64,000 nt of DNA from contig JAUSLL010000089.1 in NCBI GenBank assembly GCA_030649335.1, positions 1 through 64,000 of the forward strand, read 5' to 3'. Origin of the DNA: Parvibaculum sp. (GTDB lineage Bacteria > Pseudomonadota > Alphaproteobacteria > Parvibaculales > Parvibaculaceae). Below, piece by piece: positions 37,823-47,036 of the stretch (position 1 is the stretch's first letter; every line of letters starts with the position of its first letter). A model generated the notes under the pieces. That model saw nothing but the letters and a program-made list of their open reading frames with translations. It was not told the origin of the DNA and ran no database searches. Made by a program: the position numbers and the translations under genes.

Positions 37823-38758
37823 ATGCCGATGACGACGACAGCGACAACAAATGAAAGCGCCGACACGATCTTCGCCCGCCACCGCGCGCGCGTCTTCGCC
37901 ATCGCCTATCGCCTGACAGGCACTGTGAGCGACGCCGAAGACGTGGTGCAGGAAACATGGCTGCGCTGGAACAAAGCCGACATAAATGAAATCGTGACAC
38001 CGGAAGCATGGCTCACAACGGTCGCAAGCCGCTTGGGGCTCGACCACTTGCGCCGGATGAAAGCGCGGCGCGAAACCTATGTCGGCCCTTGGCTGCCCGA
38101 GCCGCTTGTCGAAGCCTCAACCGGTGAGGCCCAGCCGACACCGGAAGACAAGCTTGCACTCGCCGACGATATTTCAATGGCGCTGTTGCATATGCTGGAA
38201 CGCCTCGCGCCGGATGAGCGCACAGCTTTTTTGCTCCACGAAGCTTTCGACTATGACTATGGCGAACTCGCAAGCCTGCTTGGCAAATCCGAAGCGGCCT
38301 GCCGCCAGATCGTCAGCCGCGCGCGCCGTCGCGTCAGTGATGAACGCCCGCGCTTCAACACAAGCGTCAGCGAACATGCAAGACTCGCACAGGCATTCTC
38401 GCTGGCCCTGTCGAGCGAAGACCCCAATGCGCTGATCGCCTGCCTGAAGCCCGACGCTGTGCTGCTGTCGGACGGTGGCGGCAAGGCAGCAGCCGCTCTC
38501 AATCCGATTTTCACAGCAGATCACATCACACGGTTCCTCTTCGGCATCGCGCGGAAATTTAAAATGCCGTTCAGCCCGCTGCCTGTCACCATCAACGGCC
38601 AGCCGGGCTTTGCCCTCATACATGAAGGCCAGCTTCATTCGCTTATCAGCGTGGATATCGAAGACGGGCAGATCGCCACGATCTACATCATGCGCAATCC
38701 CGACAAGATCGCGCGGGCGGCCGAGGCTTTGGGATTGCCGCTGCTGGCGAACCCGTAA
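37823..38758 (+). CDS. ECF41-group RNA polymerase sigma factor with fused SnoaL-like domain
   Basis: A 311-aa sigma factor, longer than usual ECFs because it carries its own regulatory domain. Sigma region 2 (about 15-80; DAEDVVQETWLRW) and region 4 (about 115-172; LGKSEAACRQIVSRARRR) are followed by a SnoaL-like domain (about 185-305). All three ECF41 signatures are present: WLPEP at 90-94, DGGGK at 217-221 and NPDKI at 292-296. No anti-sigma gene is nearby, as expected. A matching promoter lies before the operon. Start ATG 37823 or 37829. Confidence 0.93.
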   Translation: MPMTTTATTNESADTIFARHRARVFAIAYRLTGTVSDAEDVVQETWLRWNKADINEIVTPEAWLTTVASRLGLDHLRRMKARRETYVGPWLPEPLVEASTGEAQPTPEDKLALADDISMALLHMLERLAPDERTAFLLHEAFDYDYGELASLLGKSEAACRQIVSRARRRVSDERPRFNTSVSEHARLAQAFSLALSSEDPNALIACLKPDAVLLSDGGGKAAAALNPIFTADHITRFLFGIARKFKMPFSPLPVTINGQPGFALIHEGQLHSLISVDIEDGQIATIYIMRNPDKIARAAEALGLPLLANP

Positions 38759-38773
38759 GCTGACCTGAAAAAA

Positions 38774-39196
38774 TCAGGCGAATTTGGCGCGCGGGATGAG
38801 ACGCACGGTCGATGTCGCTTTGGCGAGCGTGTTTCCCGCCTCATCGCTCAGACGTCCTTCCAGAAAGACCGTCGAGCGGCCCTTCTGTTCGATCCAGGCT
38901 TCCGCTGTGACGAGGCCCGGTGCGCAAGGCTTGAAGAAGCTCACTTTAATTTCGAGTGACATGGGCACGAATTCAAAATTCGTTGCGGCCATCGTCGCAT
39001 GCGCCATGGCCGCATCGATCCAGCCCGTGACGAAACCGCCCTGCGCGACGCCGCCCGAATGGCACATGTGAAGGCCGCAGCGATATTCGATGATCGCGCG
39101 ACCGGCATCCGCGTCCAGAGAGACAACACGCACCTGCCCCAGTGATTTGCCCAGTTCGCCCGCGTCTCTCGACGGTGTTGTGGTTTCGCTCATCAT
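38774..39196 (-). CDS. PaaI-type hotdog-fold thioesterase
   Basis: A 140-aa single hotdog (4HBT) protein. HMCHSGGVAQGGFVTGWIDAAMAHAT is the HxxxG-containing active-site helix, and the two final strands (GLVTAEAWIEQKGRSTVFLEGRL) fit the PaaI group. It probably hydrolyses an acyl- or aryl-CoA thioester. Convergent with the ECF41 operon, 15 bases away. Confidence 0.85.
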   Translation of the reverse strand: MMSETTTPSRDAGELGKSLGQVRVVSLDADAGRAIIEYRCGLHMCHSGGVAQGGFVTGWIDAAMAHATMAATNFEFVPMSLEIKVSFFKPCAPGLVTAEAWIEQKGRSTVFLEGRLSDEAGNTLAKATSTVRLIPRAKFA

Positions 39197-39245
39197 CTTG
39201 TCCCGTATCTGAATGTCATGTGGGCGCGACCATAGACGAGCGCAT

Positions 39246-39282
39246 AAAAAACGTCACCGCCTGATCGGATCAGGCAGTGACG
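39246..39282 (-). terminator. Rho-independent terminator of xerD
   Basis: On the minus strand CGTCAC-t-GCCTGAT pairs with ATCAGGC-g-GTGACG around a 3-base loop, followed by six T residues. It lies 50 bases past the xerD stop codon. Confidence 0.85.
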
Positions 39283-39332
39283 CATTTGGACGCAAGGTCA
39301 GCGCGGGTGGACGCAACCAAGAAGACGCGACG

Positions 39333-40313
39333 TCAGTCCTTCTTGGCGAGCGGGTGATGCTCTTCCACGAGGGACTTCAGACGATCGTCAAGCACATGGG
39401 TATAGATCTGCGTTGTCGAAATATCGGCATGTCCCAGCATCTGCTGGACCGCACGCAGATCCGCACCATTGGCCAGCAAATGGCTGGCAAAGGCGTGACG
39501 CAGCGTATGGGGCGAGACACGGGTCGCATCAAGCTTTGCCGAGGTCGCAAGGTCTTTCAGCAATTGCGCAAAACGATGTCGCGTCAGATGGCCCTGACGA
39601 CCCCGCGAGGGAAAAAGCCAGGGCGATACGCCGTCGCCCAGACGGGCGACACGCAAAGGCAGGTAGTCATCAATCGCACGGCGCGCTGTTTCGGACAGCG
39701 GCACCAGACGTTCGCGCCCGCCCTTGCCCGATATCGCCAGAAAGCGCCCGTCGCCCTTGGCCGCTGACAGCGGCAGGCCGACAAGTTCGGACACGCGCAG
39801 GCCTGTCGCGTAAAGCACTTCCATGAGACAGACGAGACGCGCGCGCTTATAGGCGCGTACGTTTTCTTCCTGCGAGCGACCGTCCTCAGCGAGACGCGCA
39901 GCAACAAGCAGCGCGTCGACTTCTTCGACCGAGAGCGTCTTGGGGAGCGGACGCGCACGACGAGGTCCCTCGATGGCCCCGCAAGGATCATCGACCCGCA
40001 CACCATCGGTGTAGAGAAAACCGTGGAACTGACGGATCGCTGACAGACGCCGTGCCGCCGTGGCCGACGACAGGCCCTGAGCTGTGAGCGCCTCAAGATA
40101 GGCGCGCACATCCATGGTCTGGGCTTCGGTCACCGCTTTACCGCGTGCTGCGAGAAAGCCGGAAAAATCCTTAAGGTCGCGCTGATAGGCATCGAGCGTG
40201 TTGCGCGCGGCTCCACGTTCGGCACTCAGCATCTCAAGAAAAGCCTCAATATGATGGGAGCCGGCACCGCCGCCGGATTCATATTTGGTATTCTGGTTTG
40301 CAATATTCGACAT
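39333..40313 (-). CDS. xerD: Tyrosine recombinase XerD
   Basis: Chromosome dimer resolution at dif, with XerC and FtsK. From ATG 40313 it is 326 aa. A SAM-like core-binding domain (about 20-105) is followed by the catalytic domain with Arg173, Lys197, His269, Arg272, His295 and the nucleophile Tyr304, all present. Sequence and the neighbouring aroK-aroB locus mark it as the housekeeping XerD, not a phage integrase. A GTG at 40322 overlaps the upstream stop codon (GTGA) and is an alternative start. Confidence 0.92.
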   Translation of the reverse strand: MSNIANQNTKYESGGGAGSHHIEAFLEMLSAERGAARNTLDAYQRDLKDFSGFLAARGKAVTEAQTMDVRAYLEALTAQGLSSATAARRLSAIRQFHGFLYTDGVRVDDPCGAIEGPRRARPLPKTLSVEEVDALLVAARLAEDGRSQEENVRAYKRARLVCLMEVLYATGLRVSELVGLPLSAAKGDGRFLAISGKGGRERLVPLSETARRAIDDYLPLRVARLGDGVSPWLFPSRGRQGHLTRHRFAQLLKDLATSAKLDATRVSPHTLRHAFASHLLANGADLRAVQQMLGHADISTTQIYTHVLDDRLKSLVEEHHPLAKKD

Positions 40314-40318
40314 GGAAC

Positions 40319-42388
40319 TCACCCGCGTCCGGCGTGACTACGTCCCAGCAAAGCTTCGATGGCAAGGCGCCGTGCCTCACCGTCGAGTTGGACCGCTCTG
40401 AGACTTGATACGCTTTGCGCAACAGCTTGTCGGTCTGCGCTCTCCGGCCCCCCAGGCCCGATTGCAACAAGTGACAGCAACACAACTTCGCCCCGTGAGC
40501 CTTTCAGCCCGGCGGAATGAAGTTGGTTGAGGAGTGTTTCCGGCGCACCGACACTGCGGGGCGCCGAGACCAGGGCTTCGAGTACGATTTGCGGCAGCAC
40601 TTGTCCTGACGCATCGAAGATCATGGCCTCCGTGGCCGCGAAATTTTGGGTCGCGGCAACTCCGGATTTGAGATCAGAAGCGATCTCGGCGGCAAGCGAA
40701 GGATCAATGGGACGAAGCCCGTTGGGATCGCTCACACGCATAAGGGCAGTCAGTTCCCGCCGGTCGCGGCCCAATGCGGGGCCGCCCTGATTGACGAGCG
40801 TAAACCATTTCAATGTGTTGGGGCGGTCACCCGCCATGATGAAGGCCCGCGTGGCAGCAGGCGCAAAACCGGCAACAAGCGGCGAAGGCTCAAGCGCTGA
40901 GAGCCATGGCATGACGGCCCCGACGCCTGCGCGGTAGACACCCGCCGTCTCGCTCGACGACAGATAGGTCGCCATCAAAGCCGCCCGATCAGTGGGCAGC
41001 ACTTCAGCGGCAATCGCCTGATAGAGAAGCGCGCTGCGCAGCGCTGATTCTTTCGGATACAGACCGGCTTTCGCGCCTTCAAGATCATCGGCAGAAAATT
41101 TGACGATGCCGTAAAGCTTGCCAAGTTCATCGCCGCTAAGAATGCCCATAGATGCGGCGCGTTCGCCTGCTGCAATGCGCACCTGCGGCGCAAGGCTATC
41201 ATCCGCCGCCATCAGCTTGACAACGGCAGGTACCGCGATGGTACCGGCATTGTCCGGCAGCGGACGCTTGGCCAGTTTATAAAATCGCGCGTCGAGCGCA
41301 TCGATGGATTTCGGTGCAGGCGCTTTGAGCTTCAACCCGTCATTGGCTTCAGCAGCAAGCGAATAAAATAGCGGATTGTCGTAACCCTCCTCGCGCGCAA
41401 GATCGAGCGTCACGTTGGCGGCCGAATTATTACCCGACGAAATCTGACAAAAGGCGGATAACCGCGTCGCGAAAGCATCAAACTCATCATGCGCGGGATC
41501 ATTACCCGCAGGCAGATTGGAAAGCTCGCTACAGGCGGATTTGTCGTCGGCCAGCGCCAGCGCAGCCCGGGCCCGCGCGACGGCAACCGGCGTCGATGTA
41601 TCCGCAAGCGTGCCGCGACCGAGTTCGGCGGCAAGATCCGCACGACCGGATGCAATCAGACGATCAAGACGCAGCGCCAGCAGAGACCCGCCACCCGACG
41701 GGCCTTCAGGCGGTGTGGCACTTGTGAGCAAAAGGCGGCGGGCAAGATCATTGGCCACAGGTGAGGGCGTGCCGACAGGCATCATGGCAAGAAACTGGTC
41801 CACATTGGAGCGTGTCGCGCCGCGCCACATATCCGTGCCGAAGCCACCGTCATTGCTGCCGATAAGACCGGCGGCGGAGGCGTCAACGCTGCCAAGCTCT
41901 CCCATACTGATGCCCGCACCCGCTCTTCCGGGTACGGAGGAGACATCGCGCAAGGGCTGGACGTCCGGCATGTTATCACCCGACGGAAACGCCGTGTCGG
42001 GGCGCGCGGCCCGGGCAGCGGCGGCAGGATCGCCCTCTTCGACAACCGGCGCGGTGGCACCGGCAAAGCCGGGCGGCAGAATGGGTTGCGGACCGGCACC
42101 AAGGCGTGCGGGCGCGGCGGTGTTCGCGGGCGGCAATGTGCCGTCAGCGGGAAGCGTGCGCGTGGTTGTGCGCCCGTCAGATCCTGTCGTGGTCACCGTG
42201 CCCGGCACAATGGTTTTGCCCGCAGGCATGGTGCCCAGCACCGCCTCTTCGGCCATTGCGGGCACAAGGATGGCGGGCACAAGGGAAGCCGACAGCGCAA
42301 CAAAAAGCGCCGTCACAGCAAACCGTGCTGCCAGAACCTGCAATGACGCACCGGTCGTCAGACCGGCATTAGCGCGGGAACTGATCAT
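40319..42388 (-). CDS. Large exported protein of unknown function
   Basis: A 689-aa protein I do not recognise. Residues 1-45 form a long signal peptide or membrane anchor ending near PAMAEEA. A low-complexity Thr/Pro/Gly/Ala-rich region (about 45-190) follows. From about 205 onward it is mainly alpha-helical and Ala/Leu-rich, suggesting a repeat solenoid (TPR- or HEAT-like). I start at ATG 42388 because the signal peptide follows directly; the track adds 27 residues. It overlaps the 47-aa gene upstream by 20 bases and xerD by 4, so all three are probably cotranscribed. A periplasmic scaffold role is only a guess. Confidence 0.75.
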   Translation of the reverse strand: MISSRANAGLTTGASLQVLAARFAVTALFVALSASLVPAILVPAMAEEAVLGTMPAGKTIVPGTVTTTGSDGRTTTRTLPADGTLPPANTAAPARLGAGPQPILPPGFAGATAPVVEEGDPAAAARAARPDTAFPSGDNMPDVQPLRDVSSVPGRAGAGISMGELGSVDASAAGLIGSNDGGFGTDMWRGATRSNVDQFLAMMPVGTPSPVANDLARRLLLTSATPPEGPSGGGSLLALRLDRLIASGRADLAAELGRGTLADTSTPVAVARARAALALADDKSACSELSNLPAGNDPAHDEFDAFATRLSAFCQISSGNNSAANVTLDLAREEGYDNPLFYSLAAEANDGLKLKAPAPKSIDALDARFYKLAKRPLPDNAGTIAVPAVVKLMAADDSLAPQVRIAAGERAASMGILSGDELGKLYGIVKFSADDLEGAKAGLYPKESALRSALLYQAIAAEVLPTDRAALMATYLSSSETAGVYRAGVGAVMPWLSALEPSPLVAGFAPAATRAFIMAGDRPNTLKWFTLVNQGGPALGRDRRELTALMRVSDPNGLRPIDPSLAAEIASDLKSGVAATQNFAATEAMIFDASGQVLPQIVLEALVSAPRSVGAPETLLNQLHSAGLKGSRGEVVLLSLVAIGPGGPESADRQAVAQSVSSLRAVQLDGEARRLAIEALLGRSHAGRG

Positions 42389-42512
42389 CGGGGAGCACTT
42401 TTTCAACTGACTGTACCGGCGCGGAGCCCGCCTGCCCGAGATAGATAAGCCCGCCGCCGATGGCGGCAAGCAGAAGAAGGGTAATCACTAGGAAACGCAC
42501 GAGGCTGTTCAT
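42369..42512 (-). CDS. 47-aa single-span membrane peptide
   Basis: From ATG 42512 this is a 47-aa peptide: a short basic start (MNSLVRF), one transmembrane helix (about 7-27) and a tail ending SVEKVLPDDQFPR. The track's 121-aa version extends upstream over intergenic sequence. I recall similar tiny proteins with a PVEKV-P-D-FPR-like tail before this locus in other Alphaproteobacteria, so I think it is real. Its 3' end overlaps the start of the exported protein by 20 bases, implying coupled translation. Confidence 0.65.
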   Translation of the reverse strand: MNSLVRFLVITLLLLAAIGGGLIYLGQAGSAPVQSVEKVLPDDQFPR

Positions 42513-42809
42513 GGCACTTTCGATCTGTTCTTGCCGCGTCAAAGCGCGGCTCAATGGGGTAGCTTCGGGAAGAAACAGCCCCCGTTCGGGGGCCGGTTCA
42601 ACAATATGATAGCTTTCCCCATAATCCGAAATACAGGTTTTGAATTTCCAACTTATGTACGGCTTGCGGCGAAATTTGGGCGCGGGCAGTCGCTCGGTGC
42701 TATAGGTTGAGGCCGAAACGCCCGAATAGGGCAAAAAGACCTGCCGGACCCTGCCTCTTGGCCAAAGATTTGCCTGAGGCGAGGCCCGATATAGACATTA
42801 AGTATTATA

Positions 42810-43433
42810 ATGACCGAGCCCCGATCCCCGGCTGAGCCTATGCCGGACCTCGCCTCCGAAGCGCAAGCCCCGGCTTTGACGTCGCTGCCCGCGCGTTCCA
42901 TCGAACGCTCGATTGTGCTTGTGGGTCTGATGGGGGCTGGCAAAACAACGGTAGGCCGACGCCTTGCCCAGCGACTGGGGCTTGATTTTGTCGATGCTGA
43001 TATCGAAATCGAGCGGGCGGCAGGCGAAACCATTCCTGAAATTTTCGAGCACCGTGGCGAAGCGGCTTTCCGCGAAGGCGAGCGCCGCGTGATTGCCCGC
43101 CTGCTGGACGAAGGCCCCAAAGTGCTGGCCACCGGCGGCGGCGCTTTCATGGACCCGACCACGCGCCAGAACATCACCGCGCGCGGCATATCCATTTGGC
43201 TGCGCGCCGATCTGGATGTCCTGATGCGCCGCGTCTCACGCCGCAACAACCGCCCGCTGCTGAAACAGGGTGACCCGCGCGCGACGATGGAGCGGCTCAT
43301 CAATGAACGCTATCCTGTCTATGCAGCGGCCGACATCACGGTCGAAAGCATTGAAGGCCCGCATGAAACCGTGGTCGATGATGTCATCACACATCTGAAC
43401 ACCTATCGCCAAACACCTGAGCAAAACACATGA
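42810..43433 (+). CDS. aroK: Shikimate kinase
   Basis: Phosphorylates shikimate in the chorismate pathway. Walker A GLMGAGKTT is at about 39-47. The shikimate-binding DADIEIERAAGETIPEIF and the GGGAF motif follow, and RPLLKQGDPRATMERL forms the LID region. The 207-aa version has a 33-residue N-terminal tail; ATG 42810 lacks a ribosome site, so ATG 42840 may be the true start. Coupled to aroB by an ATGA overlap. Confidence 0.95.
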   Translation: MTEPRSPAEPMPDLASEAQAPALTSLPARSIERSIVLVGLMGAGKTTVGRRLAQRLGLDFVDADIEIERAAGETIPEIFEHRGEAAFREGERRVIARLLDEGPKVLATGGGAFMDPTTRQNITARGISIWLRADLDVLMRRVSRRNNRPLLKQGDPRATMERLINERYPVYAAADITVESIEGPHETVVDDVITHLNTYRQTPEQNT

Positions 43434-44554
43434 GTGCCGCCTCACCTATCAAGACCGTCCGCGTCGAACTTGCCGACCGCGGCTATGACATTCTGGTCGG
43501 ACCGGACCTCATTGCGGACGCAGGCACACATCTGAAACCGCTGCTGCGCCGCGCCCGCGTGGCCATTGTCACGGACGAAACGGTTGCGGGCTTTCATCTG
43601 GGCGCACTCACCGCAAGCCTCGATGCGCACGGCATCCGGCATGACACACTCATCCTCACGCCCGGCGAGGCGACCAAACGCTTCAGCGAATTGCAGCGCG
43701 TAACGGAATGGATTTTGGAAACCGGCATCGAGCGCGGCGATCTTGTCATCGCACTCGGCGGTGGCGTTATCGGCGACCTCACGGGCTTTGCCGCCTCCAT
43801 CGCACGGCGCGGCGTCGATTTCGCGCAGATTCCCACGACGCTGCTCTCTCAGGTCGATTCATCTGTGGGCGGCAAGACAGGTATCAACACGGCACAGGGC
43901 AAAAACCTTGCAGGCGCCTTCTATCAGCCGCGCCTCGTACTGGCCGACACAAGCGCACTGGCAACCCTGCCCATGCGCGAGCTGATGGCAGGCTACGCCG
44001 AAGTCGTCAAATACGGGCTCATCAACGACCGGCCTTTCTTTGACTGGCTCGAAGTCAATCTCGACGCGATCAAAGCGGGCGATGTGGCAGCCCGCACCTA
44101 TGCGATTGTCAAAAGCTGTGAGGCCAAAGCCCATATCGTGGCGCTCGATGAACGCGAGAGCAATGTGCGCGCACTGCTGAACCTTGGCCACACATTCGGC
44201 CATGCGCTGGAAGCGGCCACCGGCTTTTCACAAAAACTCGTGCACGGCGAAGGCGTCGCGGTCGGCATGGCGCTCGCCTTCGACCTTTCCGCCAAGCTCG
44301 GCCTTTGTTCTGGGCAGGATGCAACGCGTCTGCGCCGCCATCTGGAACGCGCAGGCTTGCCGAACAAACTTGCTGATGTGGCCGGACCGCTGCCGGATGC
44401 TGACGGGCTCATCGCCCTGATGGGTCAGGACAAAAAAGTCGTGGACGGCAAACTCACCTTCATCCTTGCACGCGGCATCGGCGAGGCCTTCATCACCCGT
44501 GATGTGGACGCCACCCCCTTGCGCGCCCTCCTGTCCGAAAGAGAACCCGCCTGA
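43430..44554 (+). CDS. aroB: 3-dehydroquinate synthase
   Basis: NAD- and metal-dependent enzyme that closes the ring of DAHP to 3-dehydroquinate. At 374 aa the length is normal. GGGVIGDLTGFAASIARRGVDFAQIPTTLLSQVDSSVGGKTGIN is the family core, and NLGHTFGHALE with GEGVAVGMA supplies metal ligands. It overlaps aroK by 4 bases and the next gene by 1 base, forming a tight operon. Confidence 0.97.
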   Translation: MSAASPIKTVRVELADRGYDILVGPDLIADAGTHLKPLLRRARVAIVTDETVAGFHLGALTASLDAHGIRHDTLILTPGEATKRFSELQRVTEWILETGIERGDLVIALGGGVIGDLTGFAASIARRGVDFAQIPTTLLSQVDSSVGGKTGINTAQGKNLAGAFYQPRLVLADTSALATLPMRELMAGYAEVVKYGLINDRPFFDWLEVNLDAIKAGDVAARTYAIVKSCEAKAHIVALDERESNVRALLNLGHTFGHALEAATGFSQKLVHGEGVAVGMALAFDLSAKLGLCSGQDATRLRRHLERAGLPNKLADVAGPLPDADGLIALMGQDKKVVDGKLTFILARGIGEAFITRDVDATPLRALLSEREPA

Positions 44555-45843
44555 TGATCTCGATGAGCCTCGGCCTGACCATTGCGTCGATTGTGATCCT
44601 GATCGCGCTATCGGCTTTTTTCTCCGGCTCGGAAACGGCGCTGACGGCGGCATCGCGCGCGCGCATGAACCGCTTAGCTGAAGAAAAAAATAAACGCGCC
44701 GCACTGGTGCTTAAACTCACAGACAATCTGGAACGTCTGATCGGGGCGCTGCTGCTGGGCAACAACCTCGTCAATATTTTGGCCTCGGCGCTCGCCACCA
44801 CCGTCTTCCTCAGCCTCTTCGGCGACGCAGGCGTTGTTTACGCGACACTCGTCATGACCGCGGTGGTTGTGATTTTTGCCGAAGTCATGCCCAAGACCTA
44901 TGCCATCACCAACACCGACCGCTTCGCGCTCGCCGTGGTGCCGATCCTGCGCGTCATCGTCTGGGTCTTCGCGCCGATCACCATGACAGTGCAATGGATC
45001 GTGCGCGGCGTGATGCGTGTCTTCGGTGTCGATATCAGCGAAACCGCCAATGTCTTGTCGGCGCGCGAAGAGTTGCGCGGCGCGATCAACCTACATCACC
45101 GCGAGGCCGGCCTGATCAAGCGCGACCGCGACATGCTGGGCGGTATTCTCGACCTCTCCGACCTCGATGTGTCTGACATCATGGTCCACCGCAAGAACAT
45201 GACGATGCTCGACGCTTCCGCAGGCAATGAAGCGCTTGTCGCAGAAGTGCTTGCCGCTCAGCACACCCGCCTGCCGCTGTGGAAGGACGAACCGGACAAC
45301 ATCGTCGGCGTGTTGCACTCCAAAGACTTGCTGCGTGCCGTCGCCGGTGCCGGATGGAAGCCCGACGCGATCAAGGTGCTCGACGTCGCGAGCGAACCCT
45401 GGTTCATCCCCGACACGACGCCGCTGCAGAGCCAGCTCAACGCCTTCCTCCGCCGCAAAGCGCATTTTGCGCTGGTGGTGGATGAATACGGCGGGCTGAT
45501 GGGTCTCATCACGCTGGAAGATATCTTGGAAGAGATCGTCGGCGATATTTCCGACGAACATGACATCGACCGCGCGCGCATCCGCATCCAGTCCGATGGT
45601 TCGGTGATTGTCGCAGGCGCTTTGCCGATCCGCGATCTGAACCGTGCGCTCGACTGGGCGCTGCCGGACGACGAAGCAACGACGATTGCGGGCCTCGTCA
45701 TCCACGAGGCGCGCGCGATCCCTGAAGTGGGACAGGCGTTTAATTTTCACGGGGCGAAATTTGAAATCCTGCGCCGCCAGCGCAATCAGCTTGCCGTGCT
45801 GCGCGTGACGCCCAATCGGGCGCGTGTAACACCGAAGAAGTAA
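44554..45843 (+). CDS. CNNM/CBS/CorC_HlyC-domain membrane protein
   Basis: A 429-aa member of the CorC/HlyC family. A CNNM (DUF21) transmembrane domain with about three to four helices (1-180) includes the conserved FFSGSETALTAASRARM. A CBS pair (about 205-330) and a C-terminal CorC_HlyC transporter-associated domain (about 345-425) follow. Bacterial CNNM homologues export or regulate magnesium; that role is likely but not shown here. It overlaps aroB by one base (TGATG). Confidence 0.9.
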   Translation: MISMSLGLTIASIVILIALSAFFSGSETALTAASRARMNRLAEEKNKRAALVLKLTDNLERLIGALLLGNNLVNILASALATTVFLSLFGDAGVVYATLVMTAVVVIFAEVMPKTYAITNTDRFALAVVPILRVIVWVFAPITMTVQWIVRGVMRVFGVDISETANVLSAREELRGAINLHHREAGLIKRDRDMLGGILDLSDLDVSDIMVHRKNMTMLDASAGNEALVAEVLAAQHTRLPLWKDEPDNIVGVLHSKDLLRAVAGAGWKPDAIKVLDVASEPWFIPDTTPLQSQLNAFLRRKAHFALVVDEYGGLMGLITLEDILEEIVGDISDEHDIDRARIRIQSDGSVIVAGALPIRDLNRALDWALPDDEATTIAGLVIHEARAIPEVGQAFNFHGAKFEILRRQRNQLAVLRVTPNRARVTPKK

Positions 45844-45849
45844 AGCAGC

Positions 45850-46125
45850 TTACTTCGCCGCTTCCGCAGGCGTTTGCGTCTTCAATGCCAGTGCATGAAT
45901 AGGATTGTCGATTTCATTTTTGAGCACCCCCGTCACCATACGGTGACGCTGAACGCGCGAAACATCTTCAAAGGCGCTCGATACAATCGTCACATGAAAA
46001 TGCGTTTCGACGCCCGGTCGATGGCCTGCGTGACCCTGATGCTGGTGAGACTGATCCTCGACCACAAGGGAGAGCGGCGAAAATGCCGTTTTGAGCTTTT
46101 GTTCGATGATTTCAGCAATCGTCAC
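45850..46125 (-). CDS. BolA family protein
   Basis: A 91-aa BolA-fold protein with ETHFHVTIVSSAFEDVSRVQRHRMVTGVL, containing the conserved metal-binding His region, and a C-terminal IHALALKTQTPAEA. BolA proteins pair with monothiol glutaredoxins in iron regulation or cluster transfer. Convergent with the CNNM gene (6 bases apart) and divergent from the J-domain gene. Confidence 0.93.
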   Translation of the reverse strand: MTIAEIIEQKLKTAFSPLSLVVEDQSHQHQGHAGHRPGVETHFHVTIVSSAFEDVSRVQRHRMVTGVLKNEIDNPIHALALKTQTPAEAAK

Positions 46126-46219
46126 GCAACATCTCCGGAGCTTTTAGTGTTATAGTCCTCGACCCTAACCCGCCCGACCTTTTTTTGCACTTCCTGCCAA
46201 CTGAATACCGGACCTGACC

Positions 46220-46888
46220 TTGACCTCTGATTTTTTCGACAGCATCCGCATCGCGCCCCGCAAAAAACGCGGGCTTGAAGGCACCAAGGAAGCGCGTGAG
46301 GAAATGAAAGCCCGCGCCGAAGCCAAGCCCTGTAGCTGGGACGGCTGCGCCTTGACGGGCAAACACCGCGCGCCCGGCCTAGCAAATGCCAATGGCGGCC
46401 TCAACGGCAAAGACACGACCTATCGCTGGTTCTGCGACAAGCACATCAAAGAATTCAACGCCAATTACGACTTTTTCCAAGGGATGACAGCCGCTGAAGT
46501 GGCCAAATTCCAGCGTGAAGGCCTGACCGGCCACCGCCCGACATGGGGCCTAGGCGTCAATGCCGCCCCCAATTACAGTCAGGGCTTTGATAAAAACGGC
46601 AAAAGGGCAGGTGCCGCCTTCCGCGACAGTTACGCCCTTTTTGGCGATGACGCAGCGTCAAACGAAGATAACACCCCTCGCCGCCCGCGCATCAAGCCAT
46701 TACAGCGACAGGCTTTGCGCACAATGGACCTTGAGGAAACCGCCACCTTGATCGAGATTAAGTCCCGGTATAAGGAACTTGTGAAGCGACATCACCCAGA
46801 CGCCAATGGCGGCGACCGATCCGCTGAAGAACGCCTGCGCAAAGTCATTCAAGCCTATGACTACCTACGCAAGAGCGGCTTCTGCTAA
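46220..46888 (+). CDS. C-terminal J-domain protein (DnaJ-like co-chaperone)
   Basis: A 222-aa protein with a J domain at the C-terminus (about 165-222); HPD is at 192-194 in YKELVKRHHPDANGGD. The N-terminal part has Cys-rich features (PCSWDGCALTGKHRAP ... WFCDKH), possibly a zinc site. It would stimulate a DnaK-type chaperone on specific clients. The start is TTG 46220, only 15 bases after an in-frame stop; no ATG is available nearby. It precedes cobS, a common arrangement in Alphaproteobacteria. Confidence 0.88.
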   Translation: MTSDFFDSIRIAPRKKRGLEGTKEAREEMKARAEAKPCSWDGCALTGKHRAPGLANANGGLNGKDTTYRWFCDKHIKEFNANYDFFQGMTAAEVAKFQREGLTGHRPTWGLGVNAAPNYSQGFDKNGKRAGAAFRDSYALFGDDAASNEDNTPRRPRIKPLQRQALRTMDLEETATLIEIKSRYKELVKRHHPDANGGDRSAEERLRKVIQAYDYLRKSGFC

Positions 46889-46925
46889 TCTGCACTGATG
46901 CTGTTTGAACGAGAATTTGGCAAGG

Positions 46926-46947
46926 CCTGAACGCGCATGTGTTCAGG
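46926..46947 (+). terminator. Hairpin after the J-domain gene
   Basis: CCTGAAC (46926-46932) pairs with GTTCAGG (46941-46947) across 8 bases. There is no T-run, so it may be a weak terminator or attenuator in front of cobS. Confidence 0.35.
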
Positions 46948-47036
46948 TCCCGCGCGGCGGATGAGTAAGCCTCCCGCGCAGTAGTGAAATCTGACCGCTC
47001 TTCATTCCGGGCGGCGCGACTTTGGAAGCAGGACCG

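Noticed and set aside
39333-40313. Tyrosine recombinase as a sign of a prophage or integron
   Set aside because: Full housekeeping XerD sequence in the conserved aroK-aroB neighbourhood, with no attachment repeats, tRNA or phage genes nearby.
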